A DNA stretch of 64,000 nucleotides. Origin: Piliocolobus tephrosceles. Taxonomy: Eukaryota; Chordata; Mammalia; Primates; Cercopithecidae. Both the position numbers and the translations under genes were made by a program. The stretch is taken from assembly GCF_002776525.5 (NCBI RefSeq), contig NC_045437.1, positions 136,634,797 through 136,698,796 on the forward strand. Direction: 5' to 3'. This document shows, piece after piece, positions 1 through 58,672 of this stretch (positions are counted from its first letter, which is position 1; every line of letters begins with the position of its first letter). The notes beneath the pieces are model-generated. The model saw only the letters and a program-made list of their open reading frames with translations, was not told the origin of the DNA and did no database searches.

Positions 1-118
1 TAGAGACGGGGTTTCTCCATGTTGGTCAGGCTAGTCTTGAACTCTCAACCTCAGGTGATCTGCCAGCCTCGGCCTCCCAAAGTGCTGGGATTACAGGCAT
101 GAGCCACTGCACCCAGCC
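1..118 (-). mobile_element. Alu, 5' portion, cut by window edge
   Basis: The stretch reads as the reverse complement of the Alu left monomer, ending in the inverted Alu start (gagccactgcacccagcc). The rest of the element lies outside the window. Confidence 0.9.
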
Positions 119-1339
119 TATATTACCTTTCTTCAGCATTAATAAATAAAAATGTAATAGATAAGTGTAAGACTCAAGTTTAATCCAACTCCTTTTTCAT
201 CTTTTAGGTATACAGAATATAAGCTTTGCTAGGATCATAAAGAATCAGAAATGTAGATGATTTTACCCCAGAAAACCATGTAGAATATTGACTATATTAT
301 TTTAAAAAAAGAAAGAGAAGAGCCTATAGCTGTCGCCCCTAACAGATTGTCTTGTTGCTGTTCCTGCCAACTTCCGAGGGAAGAAATATTTCCATTCTGT
401 TCCAATTTTCAACATAAATAAGGAAGTAATATGGCTGATTTCCGTTCTGGTGACTCAATATTAAGTTGGCTGAGGAAACTGATGTTTGCAGAAATAGTTC
501 TGAGAAAATGCAAAGCAGGGAAACACATTGATGCCCAGGTGGTATTTTTTTTTTAACCTCCAATTATATTGGGATATTAGTACTTCATTCTCTATAATCA
601 AACGTGTTCTAGGCTGCATTTACAGCTCATCCACTCTTTGCCTGCACTGTCACACTTGGAAAATGGACCAGTTCCTACACCAGGCACACAAATTGACAAA
701 GCAGCATTCTGAATTGGCAAAGAGGAGAAAACGCAAATGAAGAGCAGATCGTTAGCACTACCCTATCCTTTGCAAAGAACAAACACAAAGTTGTTCTGCC
801 TAGAGGCAAGCATTATTAGAGGGATCTGTAACATAACAAAGGTTAGTGATATTCAAACAGTAATCACTACTTTGAGGGCCATTTACTTAAAAGTTTCTAA
901 TTAAAATAGCCTTTATATTCCTAGTAGTATCTTGGAGCCATCACATACTTCATAACTAGCATTTGGTCAGTCTGAGCTCAAACTTCAACATATCTTCTGG
1001 CACCCGGAGAAACATCTTCTGTATTTATCAGAGCTTTGCTTTAAACCCAGGATTATTTCAGTTATACCCATAACTTATATCCTTTTTGCCATAGGTATTT
1101 GCTGAATAGCTACAGGATGCAAATGACAAAAACATCAGTGAAACAGGCTTAGATTTATGACCTTCCCAGGCCATTTTTCCCCCTCTATAGTCTGAAACAT
1201 CTCTCACTATTTGAAACTCAGTCTAATTAAGACAAAATTCCTCTTATCCTCAGATCTACTTGTTCAGCTTATGAACAGCTTAGATAATAGCCAGACAATT
1301 CTTCGTTTTGCAGTATCAAAATTGTAAGACAATCATGGC

Positions 1340-1505
1340 TCAGTTGTTAGGAGAATGGGCTCTAGAGTTAAGGTGGCTGATCCTACCCCTGGGTGAAGCC
1401 ATAGGCTTGCAAGGCCTTAGTTTTCACACTTATTAAATAAAATAATATTAACAGTAACTGTCTCATAAGGTAGTTGTGAGGATAAGATGAACTAATGTGG
1501 GTAAA
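1340..1505 (+). repeat. MIR SINE fragment
   Basis: The order of motifs fits an old MIR: a tRNA-like head, then a core with a CTTAGTTTTC...CTTATTAAAT type segment, then GTTGTGAGGATAAGATGA. It is well diverged. Confidence 0.6.
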
Positions 1506-2024
1506 TTATAAATATACGCTATTGCTATTATTCCACCTCCTACATGTTTTTCAGCTAAGTCCTATTGTCCCTCTCCTACATCATACCCTTTTATCTCACC
1601 TGGGTATACCACACTATCCCTTTAATTTCAGAATGGATCTCCTTAACTCCATTCTTACCTCTATGATCCATCCAAACACTGTGGCACTCAGAATTGGTCC
1701 TAAACACAAATCTGAGCAATTCAGGATAATTTTACAATCTACTGGTGATTTCTTACTGCCCATGAGATAAGCTTAAAATTCCAATCTGGCATTATAATTA
1801 TCCAAGAATAGATTCAGGCAGTAAAACAGAAAGTCATGAGAAGCCCAGCGGTGCCTCTATGTACAATAATTGCCTGCAGGAGGAATGAATGGATTTAAAC
1901 ATTAAGTCTGGTCTTTAGTTGTACCTCTATCACAAATTAGCTATGATGTGCTCCAGTGGTCTTAGTTTCCTCACCTACAGGCTGATTATCATTATCATTC
2001 GTTTATTTGCTTAAATCCTATAAC

Positions 2025-2765
2025 CTATCCAGCTTTCCTCCCATGGCTCAAAGCCTAAACTACGCTTGTTTTACTCTATTCTCTCTAAATAACTTTTCAC
2101 CTTAAAGTTCTGGTTCTAGTTGTTCCTTTTGCTTAAAAATCTTTCTGCCCATGGCCGGGCGCGGTGGCTCACCCCTGTTAATCCCAGCACTTTGGGAGGC
2201 CGAGGCGGGTGGATCATGAGGTCAGGAGATCGAGACCATCCTGGCTAACAAGGTGAAACCCCGTCTCTACTAAAAATGCAAAAAATTAGCTGGGCGTGGT
2301 GGCGGGCGCCTGTAGTCCCAGCTACTTGGGAGGCTAAGGCAGGAGAATGGCGGGAACCCGGGAGGCGGAGCTTGCAGTGAGCCGAGATCACACCACCACA
2401 CTGCAGCCTGGGCGACAAAGTGAGACTCTCGTCTCAACAACAACAACAAAAAAATATTTCTGTCCCTTCCCATCAATATCTTTCTGGAGGAAACTGCACC
2501 CTCTCTATAATATATTCAACTCTAATTTCATCTTATTCAGGAAGCCCTCTCACGCCCACCCTCTTGTGAGTTTTTTTTTTTTTCTCTCTGTCAGTCCCGT
2601 AGCACATTGAGAGTATGCTATTGTAAGACCAGTTTTCCTCTTAGCAGTTAGTTACTCGTTCAAAAGACTGTAAGCTTATGAATGACAGAGTCTAAAAACC
2701 TTCTGTCCTTGGCACAGGGCCACTGCCTGTGGCAAGTGCTCAAAATTTTGACTTCAGACATTCAT
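2025..2765 (+). repeat. L2 LINE fragments split by an AluY
   Basis: Sequence left of the AluY (2025-2152) and right of it (2454-2765) resembles one L2 3' region. The end has the typical TGTAAGCTTATGAATGACAG ... GGCACAGGGCCACTGCCTG ... AAGTGCTCAA pattern. The AluY at 2153-2453 interrupts it. Confidence 0.6.
2153..2453 (+). mobile_element. AluY, full length
   Basis: It starts GGCCGGGCGCGGTGGCTCAC and has the Y-type GAGATCGAGACCATCCTGGC and GGAGCTTGCAGTGAGCCGAG segments. The tail has degenerated to (CAA)n. Imperfect target duplications flank it: aatctttctgccc before and aatatttctgtccc after. It sits inside an L2. Confidence 0.95.
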
Positions 2766-2944
2766 CGACTTGGTAGTCTGAAAGGTGTCTGCTACAAACT
2801 TATTAACTTTCCAGAGCTTGAAGCTCTGGAAACCATTGATGGAGAGAGATGAAGATAAGGAAAGACACCTATCTTGAGTTTTAGTAGGCAGAACACTGTA
2901 GAGAACCATTTGACTGGTTTTCTCACTCTGTAATTTTTAGACCA

Positions 2945-3062
2945 TTTATATCAAATTAATCTGTGGTGCTTGTTAAAGATGCAGATTTCTTGACACCACA
3001 GACTTATTGAATTGGGATCTCTAGGGGATGCCTGGGCATCTGCATTTTAAATGTGCATAAAA
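2945..3062 (+). repeat. MER5-like hAT-Charlie fragment
   Basis: It contains the recognisable series GTGCTTGTTAAAGATGCAG, TTATTGAATTGGGATCTCTA and GGGCATCTGCATTTTAA, the usual order in MER5A-type non-autonomous hAT elements. Confidence 0.6.
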
Positions 3063-3122
3063 GTTTATTGATTTACAAATCAAACTCATATTTCTTTTAC
3101 TGGCATGACAATCACTGTAATT

Positions 3123-3639
3123 CAGTGTAATTCTTAAAGTGTGGTGCAGGAACTCCTGGGTGTCCCTAAGACTTTTTCAAAACAATTTACATAATATTAG
3201 GAATACTGCTTTTTCACTCACATTCTCACACAATATGGTGTAAGTTTCTAGAGATTACATGATGATTGATATTGTTAAGAGAATGAAGGTAGAAGTTACG
3301 AAAATCTAGCCGTCTTTTATTCGGCCATACATTAAAGAGATTTGTAAAAATGTAAAACAATGCCATTCTCAATAATTTTTTATTTTGGAAAATATCCTTT
3401 ATATTTTTGTTATATATTTATATATATAAAACATATATACACACATATGTATAACAATATATATTGTTATATATTTATGTTAACATATGAGTTTATTTTA
3501 AAATGAATACTTTTTGAAAGTTGTTTTCTAAAATAGTAAATATTGATAGCTATTATATACAAACAAAAACCCTTTGAAGTTCTCAATAAATTTTAAAAGT
3601 ATAAAGACATTCTAAGATCAAAAAGTTTGAGAACTGCTG
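3123..3639. mobile_element. Non-autonomous hAT transposon with 8-bp target duplication
   Basis: The inverted ends match roughly: cagtgtaattcttaaagtg at the left, and gtttgagaactgctg at the right, whose complement is cagcagttctcaaac. The flanks are CTGTAATT (3115-3122) and CTATAATT (3640-3647), an 8-bp duplication with one change, as expected for hAT. The middle is AT-rich and includes a perfect 22-nt palindrome at 3450-3471. Confidence 0.65.
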
Positions 3640-4129
3640 CTATAATTATCAGCAGCAATTAAAAGATAAGTGGCTTCTGAAGATTCCATACTTTGGCCCC
3701 AAATTCTATCCATTTTCCATTACAAGAGAATATCAGAGGAAATGATCCATTTTATATTTAAACAGGTTTTTTTTGTTTTGGTTTTTGGACTTTTAACTAG
3801 CTTCCAGGTGATACAGATGAACCTAAATTTAGAGAACTACGGTCAAAAGCAAAGGAAAACATCTGAAGAGTTTTAGCAGTGACAATTACTCTTATCTGGG
3901 AATTAAGATGATAATTCCGAGGGCATTAAACGGAGTTGGAAAACATGAGTTCTTAAAAGGCTAAGTCCCTTCACCTCTCTGGGATTCAATTTTTCCTATC
4001 TGTACAATAAGATTGATTTTAATATCTTCCTAGCTCTGTCAGTCTGGATTTCAAGCATTTTCACTGCTCAAGGGCAACAGAGGAGCTGCATCTTTCTGAT
4101 GAGGGCCCAGGAGTAATCTTAAAGTCATA

Positions 4130-4612
4130 AATCAGATCATGTCACTCATCTGCTTAGAAACCTTCGATGGTTTTCCACTGGGTTCCAAATAAAAATCAAA
4201 CTCTTTATCTTTGCTCATCAGCCTTACAAGATTTGGGCTCAAGTCCCTGGCCTCATGCCTCTCCATTCTCATCTTGCTCCTTTTGCTCTAGCCAGTGACC
4301 TTTGTCTTTTCCTTGACTTTGCTAAGTTTGTTCCCACTATATGGCCTTTGCACGCGCTATTCTCTCTGCCCGGAATGCTCTATTCCAGATTTTCTTACGG
4401 CTTATTACTCTCCCAGTTCGTTCCATCACAACCAGTCTAAATTTCTTTACAGCACTTACTACCACTTTAGATAATCCTGTTTGTTGACTTGTTTATAATC
4501 TGCTTCTCGCACTGCTTGAGAGCAGGGCCCTCCCGTTCGCTGACTGATGTATCCCTGGAGCCCAGGGTAGTGCCTGGCAGGTATTTGGCTCTCAGTAAGT
4601 GTTCGATGACCG
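4130..4612 (+). repeat. L2 LINE 3' end
   Basis: It shows the order typical of an L2 3' end: ACTATATGGCCTTTGCAC, TGCCCGGAATGCTCT, CTTGAGAGCAGGGCCCT, then TAGTGCCTGGCAGGTATTTG and a tail. It ends about 30 bp before the CpG island. Confidence 0.7.
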
Positions 4613-4756
4613 AACTCCCGTACCCAGGCCAGACTTTCAAAAGGATGGCAGACATTTTCGCCTCCTGCACTCCCGACCCCAAGCCACAGGCTACAATCCA
4701 CGCCTCGGCGCTCCCAGCAGCTCCCTCGCAGCGACCCCAAATAAGCAGTCACTTAC

Positions 4757-4840
4757 CCGACCGCCGTCCAGCTCCTTCCGGCCCCAGCGGCAGCTTAACC
4801 CGGAAGTTTTCTCGGACAGCCCGGCCCGCCTCTGCGCTGA
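4757..4840 (-). other. MFAP3: Probable untranslated exon 1 of MFAP3
   Basis: On the minus strand the sequence GGCGGTCGG is followed by a near-consensus donor GTAAGTG (4756 down to 4750). This marks the 3' end of a first exon at 4757. The 5' limit is a guess within the CpG island. The call to MFAP3 comes from the remembered human arrangement in which MFAP3 and FAM114A2 are divergent neighbours on chromosome 5. Confidence 0.5.
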
Positions 4841-4859
4841 AGGAGCACTTCCGGGGCAG

Positions 4860-4990
4860 TAGGAACGTCGAGTCGGCTGCGGTGGCTGTTCTGAGGGTGG
4901 CGGCCGGATAGGTTCGGAGCTTGCTGGACGAGGCAGTAGGGGTGCGAGGTTCAGGGGCCGGGCCCGGGCAGCCGAAGTCGTTAGTGAGGC
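4860..4990 (+). other. FAM114A2: FAM114A2 untranslated exon 1 (approximate)
   Basis: The first coding exon has only 14 nt between its splice acceptor (8815/8816) and the ATG, so an upstream noncoding exon must exist. The CpG island is the only plausible site. Possible donors are GATAG^GTTCGG near 4911, GCGAG^GTTCAG near 4950 and TTA^GTGAGG near 4983. None is clearly best, so both limits are approximate. Confidence 0.5.
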
Positions 4991-5254
4991 GGTGACTTGA
5001 CGGTGGGCGGCTTACATCTCGCGGCAGGGTCGAGGGCTGTGAAAGCGCTTTAGTGATTGAAGCGCTACGTTTGTGTGAGGGAATTCTTGTCAGCGCCTGA
5101 GAACTTAGTTGGGAGCGGACGTTTACATCGGATCTCTCGTTTGGGACCCATTCTCGGATGTGGGAAGAAGTGAGAGCGCATGTTTGCTCATCTATAGACA
5201 GCCGTATTAATAACGATAATAAGGATACAAACCACCACCACACCAACTAATAGC

Positions 5255-5465
5255 AGCTGTCAACCTGTGGGCGGTTACGTGCCGTTCGCTGTTCTAAGCC
5301 CCTCACATATCACTTCACTGAATCTTTATAGGGACCCAGCACCCCATTTGACGGATGAGGAAACGGAGAGGCAGACAGGTGACCTGACTTCTCCACAATC
5401 GCTGCAGGACAGGAAGAAAGTTAACTCCAGAGCCCGTGCTTTTAGCTACTAAGCTGTACTGCTCT
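5255..5465 (-). repeat. MIR SINE, inverted
   Basis: It reads as an inverted MIR: TGTTCTAAGCCCCTCACATA, then ACGGATGAGGAAACGGAGAG, then GACCTGACTTCTCCACAATC and AGAGCCCGTGCT. A (TA)n(TG)n microsatellite follows at 5494-5530. Confidence 0.7.
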
Positions 5466-5493
5466 CCATTTTGGTAAATGGGGCGGGGGCAGT

Positions 5494-5530
5494 GTATATA
5501 ATATATATATATGTGTGTGTGTGTGTGTGT
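5494..5530. repeat. (TA)n(TG)n microsatellite
   Basis: About 16 bases of alternating TA are followed by ten TG units. Confidence 0.9.
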
Positions 5531-5922
5531 AAGCGTATGCGTTTTTATTTCTTAAAGATATGGCTCAGCCATTTAATTTTTGGTGTTCCAGTTATTGGAA
5601 TCTTTCTCCTCAATTGGGAAAATAACTGGAGAAGAAACTACAATTATTTCTACACGCTTACTACACAATGCCTGGAAGACTTACAAAACACTAAATAGTG
5701 CAGTTCCACGTACTTGGTGTTTATTCCTTTTTATTGTTTTAGCTTTCTCCTAGATTATGAATGAGTTGAGAACAGAGATGGTACAGTCATTCTAATAACG
5801 ATAGTAATGATAATATAAACAGCCATCACCATAAATTCTCTTCTGGCTTAGCTCAAGTATCTGGCACAAATGAAGGAATAGAAATAACCAGTGTTTAATA
5901 TTTTAGTAAAGGGACTGTTTTC

Positions 5923-6044
5923 GCCGGGCATGGTGGCTTGCTTGTGTAATTTTAGCACTTTGGGAGGCTGAGGCAGGGGAGGATTGCTTGAGGCCAGGCC
6001 TAGGGTTCAAGACCAACCTGGCCGACATAGCAAGACCCTGTCTT
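5923..6044 (+). mobile_element. Alu left monomer (FLAM-like)
   Basis: It starts GCCGGGCATGGTGGCTTGC and passes through TTTGGGAGGCTGAGGCAGG and TTGAGGCCAGG to AGCAAGACCCTGTCTTTA. It then stops, with no second monomer. Confidence 0.75.
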
Positions 6045-7545
6045 TATATTTTGGAGTATGTCCTTCCAGTCTTTCATGGAATTATATAAATTTATGTAAT
6101 ATGTATATTATATATTCTACATATAGTATATTATATATATTTATGATGATGATAATGATGTGTTGCAACCTGGAGAGAGCGTAAGGAAAAGATAGGAAAC
6201 ATTTATTCATATACACAGAACATTAATTGAACTTTGTGCAAAAACTGTCTCGTCTTTCCTATTAGGCCCTTGGAGTGAATGGCTACATTAGTTCTCTATC
6301 TCCACAGGTATTGTGGTACTGTACTACGTGGTACGTAGTAGGTATGCAAAAAATGTTTGCAAGTGAATGAATGGCTACTTCTAAGTTGGTTTGTATGTCA
6401 GTGAGTAGTTGTATCTGGATTTTTTGTGTGTGTGTTTTGGAAATGTATAATGTGTTTATATTATATACCCATATATTCTGAACTCCATAGTGTTGTCTTA
6501 ATCTACCTTTCTAGCTTCATGCCTTCCTATTGTTCTTCTCCCTGCCATGGTAACTACTCCCTACTGTAACTGTCCATATTCCATACTGTCAGACCTCAGG
6601 CCTTTGGCTGTACCCACATGTTGTTTCCATATCCTTGAATCCTGTCATTGGCATCATCATCTGTCAAAATCGTATGCTTCTTTTAAGGCAGGTGTTGCCA
6701 ACTCAGATGCCTACAGAGGTTAATCAGGTAGCATAATAGCATAATTTGAGTGAAGTGGATTTGCATGGAGGATTGTAGGGAGCTGGAGAGCAACTGCCCC
6801 AGCTAAAAGGGCCCAGCAGCTCTTTGGCACAAGCTGGTTATTAGAAAGTTGAATGTGGGCCCTGTGTTGCTAGATCTTTCAATTTTACAAATGAGAAGTT
6901 GGAAGCCTATATTTTTATATGAAGTCTGATTTTTAAATGTTGGCAACTAGTTTTTGCAAAGTTTATCAGGCCAAATAAAAACATCTTTAGACTGGATTTG
7001 GCACTCGAATTCCCAGTTTGTGACTATTGGTCTAGGCTTATTTCAGGTACTTTGTTCATGAATTACGTTGTCTGATTCTAATGGAGTTCTGTCTTTTTCA
7101 GCATTTTGTGTGTTGGATGGTCGGTCAGGGATGTTTCAGCATTTTGTGTGTTGGACTGAATGCAGCACCTCAGTTATAGTGCTGCATCCAGTCTGCCTTA
7201 GTTTTAATATGCGTTTCTTTTCTAATACATTAGAAACATTTTGATGGCATGGGTTGGGTCTAATTCTGCACTTAGTATATATCAGTACATACCTACGGCG
7301 TGTGTGTACATATAAGTGAGATATATTGATTTTCTACCCTGATAATCCCTGATTATCCTGGAAACTAGTGTCTGTTCTTTGTAGAAACACCAATAGTTTG
7401 TTGGCTTTAATTGCCAAAGAGCTCTACATCTGGAAGGAATTGAATTGAGTAACATTGGGTATTCAGAAGTTGATCTGACATAAATCCTATCTGATGGCTT
7501 AAATTTCATAATGTCCTGGAAAAATTGAGGTAGGAATGATTAATA
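6045..7545 (+). other. FAM114A2: FAM114A2 intron 1, no gene seen
   Basis: AT-rich intron with a TA-rich patch at 6080-6150. A duplicated segment lies at 7098-7120 and 7134-7156 (ttcagcattttgtgtgttgga). No exon, RNA gene or open frame stands out. Confidence 0.5.
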
Positions 7546-8755
7546 ACTAAAAAGATTTTTAAGGACAATCAATAAAAGGAAAAATTGATAAATTATACCT
7601 CATTAAAATTAAAGACTTGCTCCGAAAGGCCCTATGAAGACAATTAAAAGATAAGCTACAGAGTGGGGAAAAAATATTTGTAAACCACGTATACAGAATA
7701 TATGAAGAGCTCTCAAAACTCAAACAGTAAAAAAAAAAATCTCATTAGAAAATGGGCAAAAGATACAAAGATATTTCACTGACAAGGCTATACAGATGGC
7801 ATATAAGCACATGAAAAGATGTTCAACCTTATTAGGTCTTAGAGAAATGCAACTGAAATCCACAATGAGATATCACCACATAGCTGTCAGAGTGGCTTAA
7901 TTAAAAAAGGGCGACAGCGTCAAATGCTGGCAAGAATGCAGAAAAACTTGATCACTCATACATTGCTAGTGGAAATGTAAAATGGTATTGCTAGTCTGGA
8001 AAAGAGTATGGCAGTTTCTCGTAAAACTAAACATGAACTTAACCATATGACTCAGCAATTGTACTCTTGGTCATTTACCCCAGAGAAATCTTATGTTCCC
8101 CCAAAAACCTATACATGAACTTTCATGGCTGTTTTATTTATAATAGTCCCAAACTGGAAACAATACAGATATCCTTCAATGGATAAATGGGTAAACTGTG
8201 ATACATTTTTCTATGGAATACTACCCAGAAATAAAAAGGAAGGAATATTGATACACACAACTTAAATGGATCTTGAGGGGCTTATGCTGAGTGAAAAAAG
8301 TCAATATCAATAGATAACATGCTGTATGATTTCATTTATATAACATCTTGAAATGACAAAATTACAGAGATGGAGAACACCTGTCCATCAGAGCGATCAG
8401 TAGTTGCTTTGAGTTGGAAGGAGTGTGGCAAGTGGTTATGGCTAAAAAAGGATAGCACAAGGGAATCCTTGTGATTGAACTGTTCTGTATCTTGATTGTG
8501 ATGATAGTCGCACAAAGCTATACATGTGATAAAATTTTATAGAACTAAATACAAATAAGTGCATGTAAAACTGATGAAATCTGAATGAGATCAGTGGATT
8601 GCATTGATATCAGTTTCCTGGTTGTGATATTATATTTGTGTAAGTTTTACAATTGGGGGAAACTGGATGTAGGTGTGTGGGATCTCTGCATTATTCCTTG
8701 TACTTGTATGTGAATCTACGATAATCTCAAACTAAAAAGTTTAAACAAATACTTT
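7545..8755 (+). mobile_element. Old L1 (L1M-type), 3' end
   Basis: It resembles L1 ORF2 C-terminal and 3' UTR sequence in sense orientation: GAAAATGGGCAAAAGATAC, then GAGATATCACCACATA, then GGTAAACTGTGATACAT and TGGAATACTACCCAGAAA. Stop codons are frequent. Confidence 0.8.
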
Positions 8756-8829
8756 ATACCAAAGAAGCCTATATAAATGTTTTTTTTTTTATGTGGGGGG
8801 CTTTAATTTTACCAGGTGATGTTCTAATC

Positions 8830-55805
<46,976 letters not shown>

Positions 55806-56255
55806 AGAACGGAGACGTTTTGACCTGGGACTTGTGATGGCCAAGGAATGCCACCTTATCTGGCTACTCCTACAGAAATGAAGGAGTGGGGTTATTTTAG
55901 TATATAAAAATTCAGGTAGGAGAGATGGTTTAAAGAGAAAGATTGTTGCCTTCAGTGTTTGATTGAAGTATTCAGGTCCTCACAGTATTCTTTCCAGTTG
56001 TTGTAATTCATAAATTATTTGAAAAGAAACTTCTGTAGAAAGTCCAAGAACAGTAACTCTAGATAAAGGTTACTGGGATACTCAGGCAGAAATGTTGGTC
56101 TTTCTTTGACATGTTGCAAAATGTTATCAGTTTTGTCATGGATGTAATTTGCAGCCCATGGATACAACTGGTTGATAAGCCAGAGAAAATAATTTAGTGT
56201 TCTAAACTTCATGGCATGTGTGGTTTATTAATGCCATGTACTTTCTCCTTTCTGG

Positions 56256-56261
56256 AATAAA
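56256..56261 (+). terminator. FAM114A2: Polyadenylation signal AATAAA (proximal)
   Basis: It lies 451 nt after the stop codon, in tctggAATAAAatctatgg. It could give a short 3' UTR form. Confidence 0.5.
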
Positions 56262-56984
56262 ATCTATGGCTGTAAAAAAACTGAGCATATATAAACTCTG
56301 TGATGATTACTCTTTATCACATGAATTCTTGGAAATAGAAAGTTTCATCTGCATTTTTAAATTCTTAGTAGATATTTGGCATTGAGGAGAAACTTGTAGA
56401 CTATACAGCCACATGAATTAACTATAGCAAAGTGCCCTTTTTCTTCAAATTGCTCCCCTGTCCCCAGGATGACACATTTCATGTCATAGCTGAACCCTAC
56501 TCTACTGGATTCAAGGCCAGTAAATGCCATTTAGAGAAGCAGTTTTATGTTTGCAGATATTCTGAGTCTCTTCAAGATGTGTTTCATGTCTACCCTATAT
56601 GCAGGATAAATTCTTTACAGCAAACTTCAAAGGAATGTTGAAGCTGTTTTAGCATGAGGTTTTTTTTGTTTGAGTGTTGAAGTGGGCCATAGTCCTTTAG
56701 AAATTATGTTCATTTATGACAGGATTTAACTTCTAAGACACAATTTATTTTTTCCTCATTCTTTGTTTGTTTTGATGTATTCTTTAGCATGTTTTTGAAT
56801 ATAACTTTTATCCTCCAGATCTTAAGCCTTCTTTTGCTCTCTTCAACAACTTAGACTATTAAGCTGTCATCTTCCTAAAAGCTGTTTTGGTATCCACTCT
56901 TTTTAAAAAAATTCTCCAACTTTGTGGTTTTTTAATGATTAAGGTAATTTGTTAGCTCTGCCCCTCATCTTCTAAAACCTTTGT

Positions 56985-56990
56985 AATAAA
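56985..56990 (+). terminator. FAM114A2: Polyadenylation signal AATAAA (distal)
   Basis: It lies about 1.18 kb after the stop, in ttgtAATAAAatgtatta, with T-rich sequence shortly downstream. Confidence 0.55.
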
Positions 56991-57010
56991 ATGTATTAAT
57001 CATGTTATTT

Positions 57011-58658
57011 GATCCTTTCATTTACTTTTGTAAACACGAGCCCTAATATCTTACTCAGACCAAAAAAAAACAGGAACACAAAGCCATAACATAGATTAGT
57101 ATAAAGACTGTTTCCATGTAATATCTTTCTTTGGGGCAGGAGTCAGTAAGCAAGGAAGATAAATAAATTTGGTTTAAAAACGTATACCAACAGCACTACA
57201 ATGTTACTCTGCCTATATTCTGTCTTAATATGATCAGAGAGTTTTTGAATATTCCTTTTTAAAGACAAATTTCACCCTTCCCAGCTGGAATATTTCTAAA
57301 GTTTCAGAAAAACAGTTGCCTTCTGGTTACAAAGGCTGGTGTCTCCAGTTTTGAAGTGTTGCCTCAAGCTTGGTTGATGTGTCTGAACCTGTATCCCTTG
57401 AGGGCAAAGTTTAGAAACTGGTCACTTTGCCTGCTGTCTGTTCAGCCTCTTATACAATGGCAGTGTGGCAACTTTAAATCCTTAACCTAGAAACGTATTT
57501 AAGGTTTTTCTTTCAAGAAATGGGGTATAAATATGAAGGAGAGAGTAACAACTCTTTTTATACACCTGTTCAGATTTCCGCACTGAATTTGGCAAATTTT
57601 AGATTAGGTCTCACATAAGGTAAATATGACTCACTAACTCTTTTTTTCTCATCTTCCCCATTAGCTTCCCCACCCCCCATATATGTGTGTGTGTGTGTGT
57701 GTATATATTTTAATGGAGTTAGGGACCACTAGTGAAATGATGAAAGGCCCAATTCTGAGTAACAATTGTCTACTCTTCACATAAAATATACTGAAAAAGA
57801 ATTAAGGTTCCTTGATCCAGTAGATATAGAGAAAGATAAACATGACAGATGAATAGGTAAATTCAGGGATCACTTTGGAACCTGCTGAATTATGGTGATG
57901 GTTTTTGGATAGTATGTGCTTCATTATTTTATTTGGGGTAGTTACAGTGTTGTCATTTTTTGGTAATAGCTAACTTTTGGTATTATTTTCCTTTTAAATT
58001 TTTGGTGTCTAAGATTTACCACTAATTACTAATATATGCCTTTCCAATTCACTTAAAACTTTAATAAGTGAAATGTTCAAGTTTTGCTAGGGTAAATACG
58101 TCTTTTCCTGCTATTGAGATTTTTAAAGGCTGTGATTAAGAGAGACTATTAATTTGATCTAAAAGAAGTAGAAACCTCTATGAAACTATTTTCCTTTACA
58201 TAATATCTTAGAAATGTGTTAAAGACAAGCTATATTTTCCTTACTTGTTTTGATAGTTTTTTTTTTAAAGCATAGATCTCCAGGTTGGCAGGCCTCTGAA
58301 ATGTGAAATTGTAATTTGTATAGATGGCATTACATCGAATCTGAAGTCAGTGTTAGGTGTACAAATGTGATTTTTTTCAATCCTATAACCAAAGAACCAG
58401 ATCTCGTGGGTTCCTACTGCTGAAAAAAGATGCTCTCTTTTGTACTTGTTTTTAACGAAAGACTTTTTTGAGGGAGAGCTATTTTATAGGTAGTTGCTGT
58501 TGATGTCACCATTTGAGAAATAGACATTTTTCTGTATTTCTAGAGGTGTTCTGAATTTTAAACCTGAATTCTTCAGTTTAGAAAAACCCAGAATAAAATT
58601 ATACCCACAGTGGGCACTCAACAAGTGTGATATTTCACAAATGTCAGAGACTAAGATG
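57011..58658. other. Intergenic, no gene seen
   Basis: It appears unique and AT-rich, with a (TG)n run at 57681-57707. There is no exon or recognisable repeat. Confidence 0.45.
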
Positions 58659-58672
58659 TTTTATTATCTCTT

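Larger units (their letters stand above)
119..4756 (-). other. MFAP3: Probable intron 1 of the head-to-head neighbour (MFAP3)
   Basis: If the minus-strand splice donor at 4756/4757 belongs to MFAP3, this stretch is the start of its first intron. I see no coding exon here. Outside the listed repeats (MIR, L2, AluY, MER5, hAT) the segments 119-1340, 1505-2025 and 3650-4130 look like unique AT-rich intron with nothing recognisable. The short open frames are not gene-like. The gene identity rests on remembered human gene order and not on MFAP3 coding sequence, which is absent from the window. Confidence 0.5.
4640..5110. promoter_or_regulatory. CpG island, TATA-less bidirectional promoter
   Basis: This is the only strongly GC- and CpG-rich stretch in the window outside repeats. 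No TATA box is seen. Two CCGGAAGT (ETS/GABP) sites face each other: 4799-4806 on the + strand and 4847-4854 on the - strand (read as acttccgg). Paired ETS sites in a CpG island are typical of divergent housekeeping promoters. A minus-strand donor GTAAGTG lies at 4750-4756, and FAM114A2 starts on the + strand just downstream. Transcription start sites cannot be fixed from sequence alone. Confidence 0.8.
55806..57010 (+). other. FAM114A2: FAM114A2 3' UTR (end inferred)
   Basis: No repeat or further splice site is obvious after the stop. Two AATAAA signals lie at 56256-56261 and 56985-56990. The second is the more likely main end, because unique sequence continues to it and a roughly 1.2-kb 3' UTR fits what I recall for the human gene. 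The true cleavage site cannot be fixed without transcript data. Confidence 0.65.

Noticed and set aside
3450..3471. 22-nt perfect palindrome
   Set aside because: It consists almost only of A and T inside an AT-rich part of a hAT element, where such palindromes arise easily.
4489..5246. Open frames of 140 and 165 codons on both strands of the CpG island
   Set aside because: GC-rich promoter DNA has few stops by composition. Neither frame resembles a known protein, and the plus frame starts in an L2.
7098..7156. Short direct repeat ttcagcattttgtgtgttgga in intron 1
   Set aside because: It is a simple local tandem duplication with a 36-bp period and only two copies. No further structure is attached to it.
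8791..8829. In-frame upstream ATG giving an N-terminal extension (MWGALILPGDVLI) to FAM114A2
   Set aside because: It lies before the splice acceptor at 8814-8815, so most of it is intron. The mature mRNA would not contain it.
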